Part shown: piece after piece, positions 1 to 6,323 of the stretch
Layout: every line of letters starts with the position of its first letter
Position numbering within the stretch: the first letter of the stretch is position 1
The notes under the pieces: model-generated
Database searches by the model: none
The model's input: only the letters and a program-made list of their open reading frames with translations
What the model was told of the DNA's origin: nothing
Position numbers and translations under genes: made by a program
Assembly: GCA_004552725.1 (NCBI GenBank)
Contig: SFNM01000055.1
Coordinates: forward strand, 1 to 12,399
Reading direction: 5' to 3'
Length of the DNA: 12,399 nucleotides
Source of the DNA: Bacteroidales bacterium
Lineage (GTDB): Bacteria > Bacteroidota > Bacteroidia > Bacteroidales > Muribaculaceae

Positions 1-111
1 GAGGGGGCTTGTAAATCAAAAAATCAGACTCGACCGCCGTATAATCAGCAGCCGAGCCGGATATCGTTGTGCCCGTCAACTTTTATCGGACAGCAATAAA
101 AGAAAAAAGTG

Positions 112-119
112 TATATTTG
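112..119 (+). promoter_or_regulatory. -7 promoter box for the structured RNA
   Basis: TATATTTG matches the Bacteroidota primary-sigma -7 consensus TAnnTTTG exactly. Start of transcription would fall near 123-126, just where the first hairpin of the downstream structured RNA begins (125). No TTTG is present 19-21 bases upstream, so only half of the promoter is recognisable. Confidence 0.6.
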
Positions 120-120
120 C

Positions 121-468
121 GGTGCATATCGTTCCGGAGCCCGATATGGGGTCAGGGGCGGGATGCAGACATAATGAACAGAAAGCGTTTACTTCGCTTA
201 TTCTTGACCTTAGGAATCTCGCAAATTCTCAATCGTAGTCAGGGATACGGCAACGGTAGATGCCTTCACAGGTATGATTATATCAGCCGCGGAAGTCGAG
301 AGGCTTTCGCCGGCTTAATCGTCATACGGCGTGAGGCTTCGGCGTTGCTCTTCCTTCTACGATGGGCAATGCGAGAGCCTCTAAGGTGGGAAGAGCACAG
401 TACCGGTTCTCACGCTTTTTTTATCCACCCACTCGCCAAAGAGGAGAATCCCGCGGCATAGTTTTTTT
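121..468 (+). ncRNA. Structured non-coding RNA, class not identified
   Basis: I see a chain of complementary segments suggesting a stable RNA of about 345 nt. There is a 5' hairpin (125-131 with 142-148), a long-range closing helix (158-164 with 448-454, seven pairs) and a small hairpin (183-187 with 195-199). A long irregular rod spans 207-387: helices 207-213/381-387, 217-222/371-376, 232-238/357-363, 249-255/343-349, 262-269/331-337 (one bulge), 272-277/322-327 and 285-288/312-315. It is capped by 289-297/302-310 with a GAGA tetraloop. A run of seven T at 462-468 could end it. A TAnnTTTG box sits just upstream. The rod alone (181 nt) has the size and shape of 6S RNA, but I cannot confirm a 6S central bubble. 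I find no RNase P GAGGAAAGUCC motif, no tmRNA CCA end and no SRP helix-8 motif. The closest annotation is an unidentified structural RNA. Confidence 0.6.
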
Positions 469-470
469 GC

Positions 471-1415
471 ATGGAAAACATTGACCACGCAGCAAAGATT
501 CGCGCCGCCATCGACGCGGTCTTCAACCCTGAGCTCCACTCGCTTGATGAGTTCGGCGGCGAGATGTGGGATGCCGACTTTCCCGGCCATCCGGCATCGA
601 TTCCGCCCGGCGATTCAACCTACAGCATCGATGTGGAAATCATCAGCGACATGTTCAAGCCGACGCACTATACCAATGGTGGCGAACTCACCCGCGTGTT
701 GGTGATGCAACGTTTGGCGCTCATCGACCTGTTCTACTCCACCAACTTGGTGCAATTTACCGACTTCGGCATCTCGCAGTTGGCGCAAGCCATCTTTGAC
801 TTGTCGCAAGGCAACGGCGGCCATTTCGACAGCGTTCTTGCCGCCAAGGCGCAAGACTTTGTGCAAAATCCGTCGACCGCGCACGTTATCTACACCGATT
901 TATTCGACAAGCAGTACGGTTTCCAATTCCGCGCCGACCCCAATAACAAAGGCACCTACAAATTGGGACAAACCAACGCTGTGTCGATTATCTCCAAGTA
1001 TCTTTACTTCTTGCTCGAAGCGCAAGGATGTCCGGTGGGCTTCCCCATCTACGATTCGATTGTGAAAGAGCTGTTGCCCAAAATCGGTCGGAAGCTTGGT
1101 CAGAAGATTACCAAAAACAGCATCCAAGACATCGTGCCGTATGTCACCGCCATCAAGACAGTGGCAGATGCCATCGGCGTTCAACCGCGCAACGGTCTGT
1201 CGAAATTCGCCGTGTTCGATTTCTTCCTGTGGCGCATCGGCAAGGTAGGCCGTGCCAACTTCTCCCTGCTACTGACCGAGCAAGAAGTTGTGCAATACCA
1301 AACCACCCTCGCCGCCATCAAAGCCAACCGCGCCACCCCGGCAAACCTCCCGCCCCTCATCGCCCAACTCCCCGGGCGCTTCCTTCTGTGGTATTGCATC
1401 TACCTCTCCATCTAA
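471..1415 (+). CDS. Hypothetical protein, possibly with an OGG-like helical core
   Basis: A 314-residue soluble-looking protein with no signal peptide or clear membrane segment. I do not recognise it firmly. The segment near residues 171-195 (SIISKYLYFLLEAQG followed by FPIYDSIV) resembles the 'SKxLxFL...FPIYDS' pattern of bacterial OGG-like/HhH glycosylase-related proteins, but I see no diagnostic helix-hairpin-helix or catalytic Lys/Asp. The function therefore stays open. The ATG at 471 follows directly on the T-run that ends the structured RNA. There is no ribosome binding site at the usual distance, which is normal in Bacteroidota. It is a lone gene: the next gene starts 54 bases after its stop, beyond a GC hairpin. 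Codon use is GC-rich like the core genes here, with no sign of decay. Confidence 0.75.
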   Translation: MENIDHAAKIRAAIDAVFNPELHSLDEFGGEMWDADFPGHPASIPPGDSTYSIDVEIISDMFKPTHYTNGGELTRVLVMQRLALIDLFYSTNLVQFTDFGISQLAQAIFDLSQGNGGHFDSVLAAKAQDFVQNPSTAHVIYTDLFDKQYGFQFRADPNNKGTYKLGQTNAVSIISKYLYFLLEAQGCPVGFPIYDSIVKELLPKIGRKLGQKITKNSIQDIVPYVTAIKTVADAIGVQPRNGLSKFAVFDFFLWRIGKVGRANFSLLLTEQEVVQYQTTLAAIKANRATPANLPPLIAQLPGRFLLWYCIYLSI

Positions 1416-1429
1416 CAAGTAACTAACCC

Positions 1430-1459
1430 GCCGCGGGTGCGTTTTTACACACCCGCGGC
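1430..1459 (+). terminator. Perfect 10-bp hairpin between two genes
   Basis: GCCGCGGGTG (1430-1439) pairs perfectly with CACCCGCGGC (1450-1459). The 10-base loop holds five T. No T-run follows the stem, so it is not a standard intrinsic terminator. It lies 14 bases after one stop codon and 10 bases before the next start, so it may end the upstream message or sit in the leader of the BspA-like gene. Confidence 0.45.
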
Positions 1460-1469
1460 ACAAACAGAA

Positions 1470-3152
1470 ATGAATATGAAACATCCATCCATCCTGCGCC
1501 TGCTCCTCGCCACCCTGCTGCTGGCGCTCACGGCCACCGCCGCCACAGCCTACGTCCACGACTACGACTTCAAGGTCGATGGCATATACTACTACAGAAA
1601 CAGCGATGGCACCTCCGTCGGCGTAACCTCCGGAGACAATAAATACACCGGCTCCGTAACCATCCCGTCGCAAGTCACCTACAGCGGCATCACCTACTCC
1701 GTTACTTCGATTGGCGAATCCGCCTTCTCCCGCTGCAGCGGCTTAACCTCGGTGACTATCCCCAACTCCGTAACTTTTATTGGCGGCTCCGCCTTCTCCG
1801 GTTGCAGCGGCTTAACCTCGGTGACTATCGGCAACTCCGTAACTTCGATTGCAGACTACGCCTTCAAAGGCTGCAGCGGCTTAACCTCGGTGACTATCCC
1901 CAACTCCGTAACTAGGATTTACGAAGGTGTCTTCCTCGGCTGCAGCGGCTTAACCTCGGTGACTATCGGCAACTCCGTAACTGAGATTGCAGACTACGCC
2001 TTCTACGGCTGCAGCGGCCTAACCTCGGTGGCTATCCCCAACTCCGTAACTTTGATTCGCTTCTTCGCCTTCGAAGGCTGCAGCGGCTTAATCTCGGTGT
2101 CTATCCCCAAATCCGTGACTTCGATTGGGTGGGGTGCCTTCCGCGGCTGCACTGGCTTAACCTCGGTGACTATCCCCAACTCCATAACTTCGATTGGCGA
2201 AGAAGCATTCTCCGGCTGCAGCGGCTTAACCTCGGTGACTATCCCCAACTCCGTGACTGAGATTAGCAAATCCGCCTTCTCCGGCTGCAGCGGCTTAACC
2301 TTGGTGACTATCCCCAACTCCGTGACTTCGATTGGCAACTCCGCCTTCGAAGGCTGCACCAACTTAAGCGCCTTGATAATTCCCAATAGTGTTACATTTA
2401 TCGGTTATGATGCATTCAAAGATACGGCTTTTATTAATAATATGCCCGATGGACCTATATTCTTTGAAACTATCCTTTATCAGTATAAAGGTGAAATGCC
2501 TGCCAATACATCGTACTCGGTGCCGGACGGTACAACGAAAGTATGTGGAAGAGCTTTCTATGCCTGCCGGAACTTGGCCTCAATCACTATACCTAACTCA
2601 GTTACTTCTATTGGCTACCAAGCATTCTATGGTTGCATAAACCTTAAAAGTGCGGTAATAGGTAATGGCGCAACATGGATACCGGGTGAATGTTTTAAAG
2701 GTTGTGTAAACCTTGAGACAGTTCAATTCGGTAGCGGCGTTTCCAAGATTGGAGCTAATGCCTTTGATGATTGTAGTAACGTGACAACAATCATTAGTGG
2801 CGCAACTACTCCGCCTGATCTTAGCGAGATGATCTATATTGGAATGGACCCGTTCAAAAGTGTAAACAAGTGGACTACCACCGTTTATGTGCCGGATGGA
2901 TGCGTGTCGGCTTATCAAAGCGCCGAAGGCTGGAAAGAATTCCTGTATATTATGGGTAATGAGGATGTGAGCATCGATGGCGGTGTGGAAGTCAGCCTCG
3001 ATGGCGGGGTGCTGCACTGCGACGGTGTGGACACTGTGGTGTACACGCTCATGGGTGCACTGGTGTACAGCGGCAGCGGCGATGTGGAATTAGCCGCGGG
3101 CGCTTACATCGTGGTGGCCAATGGCCGCGCCACCAAAGTGGTGGTGAAGTAA
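1470..3152 (+). CDS. BspA-type leucine-rich repeat surface protein
   Basis: A 560-residue exported protein. The N-terminus (MNMKHPSILRLLLATLLLAL, then TATAATA) is a Sec signal peptide. A GTG in frame at 1437 lies inside a hairpin and would place 11 polar residues before the signal, so ATG 1470 (or 1476) is preferred. Residues 77-306 are ten 23-residue LRR_5/BspA units of the type SVTSIGxxAFxGCSGLTSV, followed by more divergent units to about residue 460. These proteins form curved surface domains that in other species bind host matrix proteins or partner bacteria; the ligand here is unknown. The last 55 residues (VVYTLMGALVYSGSG, then AGAYIVVANGRATKVVVK) look like a type IX secretion C-terminal sorting domain or a degenerate relative. 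Base composition shifts: the first ten units are GC-rich and near-identical, 2388-2960 is clearly more AT-rich, and the tail is GC-rich again. Confidence 0.9.
   Translation: MNMKHPSILRLLLATLLLALTATAATAYVHDYDFKVDGIYYYRNSDGTSVGVTSGDNKYTGSVTIPSQVTYSGITYSVTSIGESAFSRCSGLTSVTIPNSVTFIGGSAFSGCSGLTSVTIGNSVTSIADYAFKGCSGLTSVTIPNSVTRIYEGVFLGCSGLTSVTIGNSVTEIADYAFYGCSGLTSVAIPNSVTLIRFFAFEGCSGLISVSIPKSVTSIGWGAFRGCTGLTSVTIPNSITSIGEEAFSGCSGLTSVTIPNSVTEISKSAFSGCSGLTLVTIPNSVTSIGNSAFEGCTNLSALIIPNSVTFIGYDAFKDTAFINNMPDGPIFFETILYQYKGEMPANTSYSVPDGTTKVCGRAFYACRNLASITIPNSVTSIGYQAFYGCINLKSAVIGNGATWIPGECFKGCVNLETVQFGSGVSKIGANAFDDCSNVTTIISGATTPPDLSEMIYIGMDPFKSVNKWTTTVYVPDGCVSAYQSAEGWKEFLYIMGNEDVSIDGGVEVSLDGGVLHCDGVDTVVYTLMGALVYSGSGDVELAAGAYIVVANGRATKVVVK
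1698..2387 (+). repeat. Ten tandem 69-base units in the LRR gene
   Basis: Ten in-frame 69-base units, each encoding 23 residues. The core GGCTGCAGCGGCTTAACCTC followed by GGTGACTATCCCCAACTCCG recurs almost unchanged through units 1-9. Unit 10 diverges in its second half. Variation concentrates in the codons for the exposed positions after SVTxI. This points to recent copy-number growth or gene conversion inside the gene. Confidence 0.9.
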
Positions 3153-3173
3153 GCCCTCCCCCCTCCTCCCCCA

Positions 3174-3203
3174 AGCGGGCGCGGCCTCAGGGTCGCGCCC
3201 GCT
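3174..3203 (+). terminator. GC-rich hairpin after the LRR gene
   Basis: AGCGGGCGCG (3174-3183) pairs perfectly with CGCGCCCGCT (3194-3203) around a 10-base loop, 21 bases after the stop codon of the BspA-like gene. No T-run follows, so it resembles a stem without the classic tail. It probably protects or ends the message. Confidence 0.5.
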
Positions 3204-3261
3204 GCCGTGTAGCCTACCCCCCAGCGAAGCCACTGAAACAGTCGACAAGCGACCATTCTGC

Positions 3262-3390
3262 CACGCGTGGAACGCGTGATCTCATCGGTAACCCCACAGT
3301 GCCGCAGAGCGAAGGAAGCGTAGCGACCGAAGTGGCGCGGCTCTGTGGGGAAAGGCGCTAACTTCTTCGACTGCAACCATGGAATGGTTG
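3262..3390 (+). repeat. Palindromic element, copy A (left half of inverted pair)
   Basis: A 129-base element bounded by two 17-base palindromes, each with a 7-base stem and a 3-base loop: CACGCGT-GGA-ACGCGTG at 3262-3278 and CAACCAT-GGA-ATGGTTG at 3374-3390. After the first palindrome comes CTCATCGGTAACCCC, then a GC-rich variable part and CTGTGGGG. Copy B carries the same parts in the opposite direction. It contains no credible gene. Together with its partner it looks like a REP/BIME-type dispersed element. Confidence 0.7.
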
Positions 3391-3427
3391 CTTTTCGACG
3401 GCTAAGTGGTTGATAGATAGCGTTAAG

Positions 3428-3553
3428 CAACCGTTCCACGGTTGGAGGATGATGAGATACGCTATGCCCCACAGGGGAACTCCGCTCCGGTGCGGTGCAC
3501 CTGCGCTATGTTCCGCTGCGGGGTTACCGATGAGGGCACGCGTTCCACGCGTG
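3428..3553 (-). repeat. Palindromic element, copy B (right half of inverted pair)
   Basis: Read on the minus strand, this 126-base element repeats the plan of copy A: the same CACGCGT-GGA-ACGCGTG palindrome (3537-3553), CTCATCGGTAACCCC, a GC-rich variable part, CTGTGGGG, and the palindrome CAACCGT-GGA-ACGGTTG (3428-3444). The last palindrome differs from that of copy A by one paired exchange (A-T to G-C) that keeps the stem intact. The first 35 bases of the two copies differ at only two positions. A 37-base spacer separates the copies. Confidence 0.7.
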
Positions 3554-3653
3554 AGTTGCTGAAAACGCTTCTCCGTAACATTTTCCCTACTTTTTCAGCG
3601 GGTTCGGCCTGCCGCGTCCGCACGCGTAATCGATTGATTGTAACCTTTTTAAA

Positions 3654-3693
3654 TCCTGTCCTCCTGTTAAATCTCCTGTTCTCCTGTGAATCC
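3654..3693 (+). repeat. 20-base tandem dimer built on TCCTGT
   Basis: Two adjacent 20-base units (3654-3673 and 3674-3693), each holding two TCCTGT words 8 bases apart, so TCCTGT starts at 3654, 3662, 3674 and 3682. It lies in the gene-free stretch between the palindromic elements and the EF-G-like gene. Function is unknown. Confidence 0.6.
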
Positions 3694-3838
3694 GTCGTCC
3701 GCTCCCAAAAATCTGCGTGAGATTTCCGGTGCGGCAATGTCGGTTGGCCGAGGCAGATTCGCATGGCAATTTTCCGCTTTTTTCCAAAATATGCTGTGGA
3801 ACATATAATTTTTTAGCGATGATTCCAAAAAATTGTCG

Positions 3839-3846
3839 TAAATTGC
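3839..3846 (+). promoter_or_regulatory. Weak candidate -7 box for the EF-G-like gene
   Basis: TAAATTGC resembles TAnnTTTG but lacks one T. It lies about 45 bases before the ATG at 3891. A TTTAG at 3812-3816 is the nearest candidate -33 box, with a long spacing. The surrounding bases 3694-3890 are AT-rich and otherwise show nothing I can name. Confidence 0.3.
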
Positions 3847-3890
3847 GGCTCAAATTCAAAACCCTCTGAAATAATCAATACCCTAATAAC

Positions 3891-6050
3891 ATGAAAGTAT
3901 ACAAAACTAACGAAATCAAGAACATAGCCTTGCTCGGTAGCAAAGGCTCGGGTAAAACCACACTCGCTGAAGCAATGCTTCTCGAGTGTGGAGTTATAAA
4001 ACGCCGCGGCACTGTCGAAGCCGGCACCACCGTCTGCGACTACTTCCCCGTGGAAAAAGAATACGGCTCGTCGGTGTTCTCCACCGTCCTCTACGCCGAA
4101 TTCAACGGCAAAAAGCTCAACGTAATCGACTGCCCGGGTGCTGACGACTTCGTGGGCAACGCCATCACCGCCCTCAACGTTACCGACACCGGCGTCATCG
4201 TTATCAACGGCCAATACGGCGTGGAAGTGGGCACTCAAAACATCTTCCGCACCGCCACATCGCTTAATAAACCAATCATCTTCGCCCTCAACCAACTCGA
4301 CGGCGAAAAAGCCGACTACGAAAACCTTATCGAGCAAATGCGTGAAATCTTTGGCTCGCGCATCACTACCATCCAATACCCCATCACCACCGGCCCGTCG
4401 TTCAACTCCATCATCGACGTGCTCATCATGAAGAAACTCACCTGGGGCCCCGACGGCGGCACTCCCAAAGTGGAAGACATCCCCGCTGACCAACTCGACC
4501 GCGCACAAGAACTCCATCGCGCACTGGTGGAAGCCGCTGCCGAAAACGATGAATCCCTCATGGAGAAATTCTTCGAATCGGAACACCTCACCGAAGACGA
4601 ACTCCGCCTCGGCATCCGCAAAGGCCTCATCGACCGCTCCATCTACCCCGTATTCTGCGTGTCCGCCGCCAAAGACATGGGCGTGCGCCGCATGATGGAA
4701 TTCCTCGGCAACGTGGTGCCCTTCGTCGACGATATGCCCGCTCCCGTTAACACCGCCGGCGAAGAAATCAAGCCCGACGCCAACGGTCCCCTGAGCATCT
4801 ATATGTTCAAAACCACCATCGAACCCCACATCGGCGAAGTATCCTACTTCAAAGTAATGTCCGGCACTCTCAAAGCCGGCGACGACCTCGACAACGTGAC
4901 CCGCGGTTCGAAAGAACGCTTCGCTCAAATCTACTGCGTGTGCGGCCAAATCAAAACTGCTGTCGACCAACTCTGCGCCGGCGACATCGGTGCCACCGTT
5001 AAGCTCAAAGACTCCCGCACCGGCAACACCCTCAACGCCCGCGGCATCGACTGGGAATACGACTTCATCAAATACCCCGCACCCAAATACCAACGCGCCG
5101 TGCGCCCCGTCACCGAATCCGACGCCGAGAAGCTCAACGCCATCCTCACCCGCATGCACGAAGAAGACCCCACTTGGGTGGTGGAACAATCCAAAGAACT
5201 CAAGCAAACCATCCTCTCCGGCCAAGGTGAATTCCACCTGCGCACCCTCAAATGGCGCGTAGAGAACAATGACAAGCTCCCCATCATCTTCGAAGAACCG
5301 AAGATTCCCTATCGCGAAACCATCACCAAGGCCGCTCGCGCCGACTATCGCCACAAGAAACAATCCGGCGGCGCCGGTCAGTTCGGCGAAGTTCACCTCA
5401 TCATCGAGCCCTACACCGAAGGCATGCCCGCTCCCGACACCTTCCGCTTCGGCAACCAAGAATTCAAGATGAGCGTGCGCGACACCCAAGAACTCCCCTT
5501 GGCTTGGGGCGGCAAACTCGTGGTATGCAACTGCATCGTGGGCGGCGCCATCGACGCTCGCTTCATCCCCGCCATCATCAAAGGCCTCATGGACCGCATG
5601 GAGCAAGGCCCGCTGACCGGTTCCTACGCCCGCGACGTGCGCGTGTGCATCTACGACGGCAAAATGCACCCCGTTGACTCCAATGAAATCTCCTTCCGCT
5701 TGGCCGGCCGCAACGCCTTCTCCGAAGCGTTCCGCAACGCCAACCCGAAGGTGCTCGAACCCGTCTACGACGTCGACGTAATGGTTCCCTCCGACGTGAT
5801 GGGCGACGTAATGAGCGACCTCCAAGGCCGCCGCGCAATCATCATGGGCATGTCCAGCGAAAACGGCTTCGAAAAGATCAGCGCCAAAGTGCCCCTGAAG
5901 GAAATGGCCTCCTACTCCACCGCCCTCAGCTCAATCACCGGCGGCCGCTCATCCTTCACCATGCAATTTGCCTCCTACGAACTCGTACCCGGCGACGTCC
6001 AAGAGAAACTCCTCAAAGAATACGCCGAAAAGACCAAAGACGAAGAATAA
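3891..6050 (+). CDS. EF-G2-like elongation factor G paralogue
   Basis: A 719-residue protein with the full EF-G order: GTPase domain (about 1-280), domain II (about 295-375), domain III, domain IV (SGGAGQFGEVHL, then GGAIDARFIPAIIKGLMD) and domain V. EF-G moves tRNA and mRNA on the ribosome. The GTPase motifs depart from canonical EF-G. The P-loop is GSKGSGKT (16-23). Switch I reads YGSSV (58-62) where EF-G has RGITI. G3 is DCPGADDF (80-87), so the catalytic His of DTPGHVDF is Ala84. G4 is NQLD (134-137) instead of NKxD. This fits the Bacteroides EF-G2 class, which I recall as supporting translation without GTP hydrolysis during starvation and gut life; that carry-over is inference. ATG 3891 is the natural start. 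It is a single-gene unit ended by the terminator at 6070. Confidence 0.9.
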   Translation: MKVYKTNEIKNIALLGSKGSGKTTLAEAMLLECGVIKRRGTVEAGTTVCDYFPVEKEYGSSVFSTVLYAEFNGKKLNVIDCPGADDFVGNAITALNVTDTGVIVINGQYGVEVGTQNIFRTATSLNKPIIFALNQLDGEKADYENLIEQMREIFGSRITTIQYPITTGPSFNSIIDVLIMKKLTWGPDGGTPKVEDIPADQLDRAQELHRALVEAAAENDESLMEKFFESEHLTEDELRLGIRKGLIDRSIYPVFCVSAAKDMGVRRMMEFLGNVVPFVDDMPAPVNTAGEEIKPDANGPLSIYMFKTTIEPHIGEVSYFKVMSGTLKAGDDLDNVTRGSKERFAQIYCVCGQIKTAVDQLCAGDIGATVKLKDSRTGNTLNARGIDWEYDFIKYPAPKYQRAVRPVTESDAEKLNAILTRMHEEDPTWVVEQSKELKQTILSGQGEFHLRTLKWRVENNDKLPIIFEEPKIPYRETITKAARADYRHKKQSGGAGQFGEVHLIIEPYTEGMPAPDTFRFGNQEFKMSVRDTQELPLAWGGKLVVCNCIVGGAIDARFIPAIIKGLMDRMEQGPLTGSYARDVRVCIYDGKMHPVDSNEISFRLAGRNAFSEAFRNANPKVLEPVYDVDVMVPSDVMGDVMSDLQGRRAIIMGMSSENGFEKISAKVPLKEMASYSTALSSITGGRSSFTMQFASYELVPGDVQEKLLKEYAEKTKDEE

Positions 6051-6069
6051 CCCTCGCCCCATACCCCAC

Positions 6070-6099
6070 AAAAGCGGCGGCCCCAAGGCCGCCGCTTTT
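6070..6099 (+). terminator. Bidirectional intrinsic terminator
   Basis: GCGGCGGCC (6074-6082) pairs with GGCCGCCGC (6087-6095) around the loop CCAA, flanked by AAAA and TTTT. It lies 20 bases after the EF-G-like stop codon. The A- and T-tracts let it work on both strands. Confidence 0.85.
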
Positions 6100-6118
6100 C
6101 ATTCCCCCTCCCGCTCAC

Positions 6119-6138
6119 CGCCGAGCAAGAGCTCGGCG
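6119..6138 (+). repeat. Short 8-bp hairpin in the intergenic region
   Basis: CGCCGAGC (6119-6126) pairs with GCTCGGCG (6131-6138) around AAGA. It lies 20 bases beyond the terminator and has no T-tail. Role unknown. Confidence 0.4.
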
Positions 6139-6184
6139 CAATTGCAAAAAAGCTCAGCCCGCTCACCGGCAGCGTCGGGGTTTT

Positions 6185-6251
6185 GCGTAAAATCTTCAGT
6201 GCGACTGAAGGATTTACGCGTAATTCCGTCAGTGTGGCTGAAGAATTTACG
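6185..6251 (+). repeat. Two tandem palindromes with 3-base loops
   Basis: Palindrome 1 (6185-6219) is symmetric about 6202. It has 16 of 17 possible pairs (one G-T wobble, one A-A mismatch) with loop GCG. Palindrome 2 (6219-6251) is symmetric about 6235 and has 12 of 15 pairs with loop GTG. The centres are 33 bases apart and the units are also direct repeats of one another: (G)CGTAA ... TCAGTG ... CTGAAG ... ATTTACG. They occupy the leader region ahead of the manA promoter. This is either a dispersed palindromic repeat or a pair of binding sites. Confidence 0.65.
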
Positions 6252-6311
6252 AGTTTTGGGCCGTTTTTCATTTTCTTGGCCCACGGTGGGGATAGTTTGA
6301 CAAAAAAGTTG

Positions 6312-6319
6312 TAAATTTG
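6312..6319 (+). promoter_or_regulatory. -7 promoter box of the manA-ftsE-lysC cluster
   Basis: TAAATTTG matches TAnnTTTG exactly and ends only four bases before the ATG at 6324. A TTTG occurs at 6296-6299, closer than the usual 19-20-base spacing. Transcription from this box would begin at or next to the start codon. Confidence 0.65.
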
Positions 6320-6323
6320 CAAA

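Noticed and set aside
69..461. Open reading frame of 130 codons over the structured RNA
   Set aside because: It starts upstream of the promoter box, its product has no family features, and the DNA is explained by extensive base pairing.
121..468. RNase P RNA, tmRNA or SRP RNA
   Set aside because: The conserved core words of each (GAGGAAAGUCC, a tRNA-like CCA end, the SRP helix-8 motif) are absent by eye.
2003..2386. Minus-strand frame with regular repeats inside the LRR gene
   Set aside because: The repeats are the mirror of the 69-base coding units; codon choice and signal peptide support only the plus strand.
1698..2387. Regular repeats considered as a CRISPR array
   Set aside because: The units are in-frame protein repeats without unique spacers, and no cas gene is present.
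3104..3720. Short frames over the palindromic elements, giving similar peptides (such as GVTDE-TRSTR) from the two copies
   Set aside because: The similarity comes from the inverted DNA repeat. The frames lack ribosome sites and promoters and cross palindromes.
3813..5825. Very long open frame on the minus strand opposite the EF-G-like gene
   Set aside because: It is a by-product of the strong codon bias of the EF-G-like gene; the product is low-complexity (Val, Gly, Ala, Phe, His) and matches no protein type.
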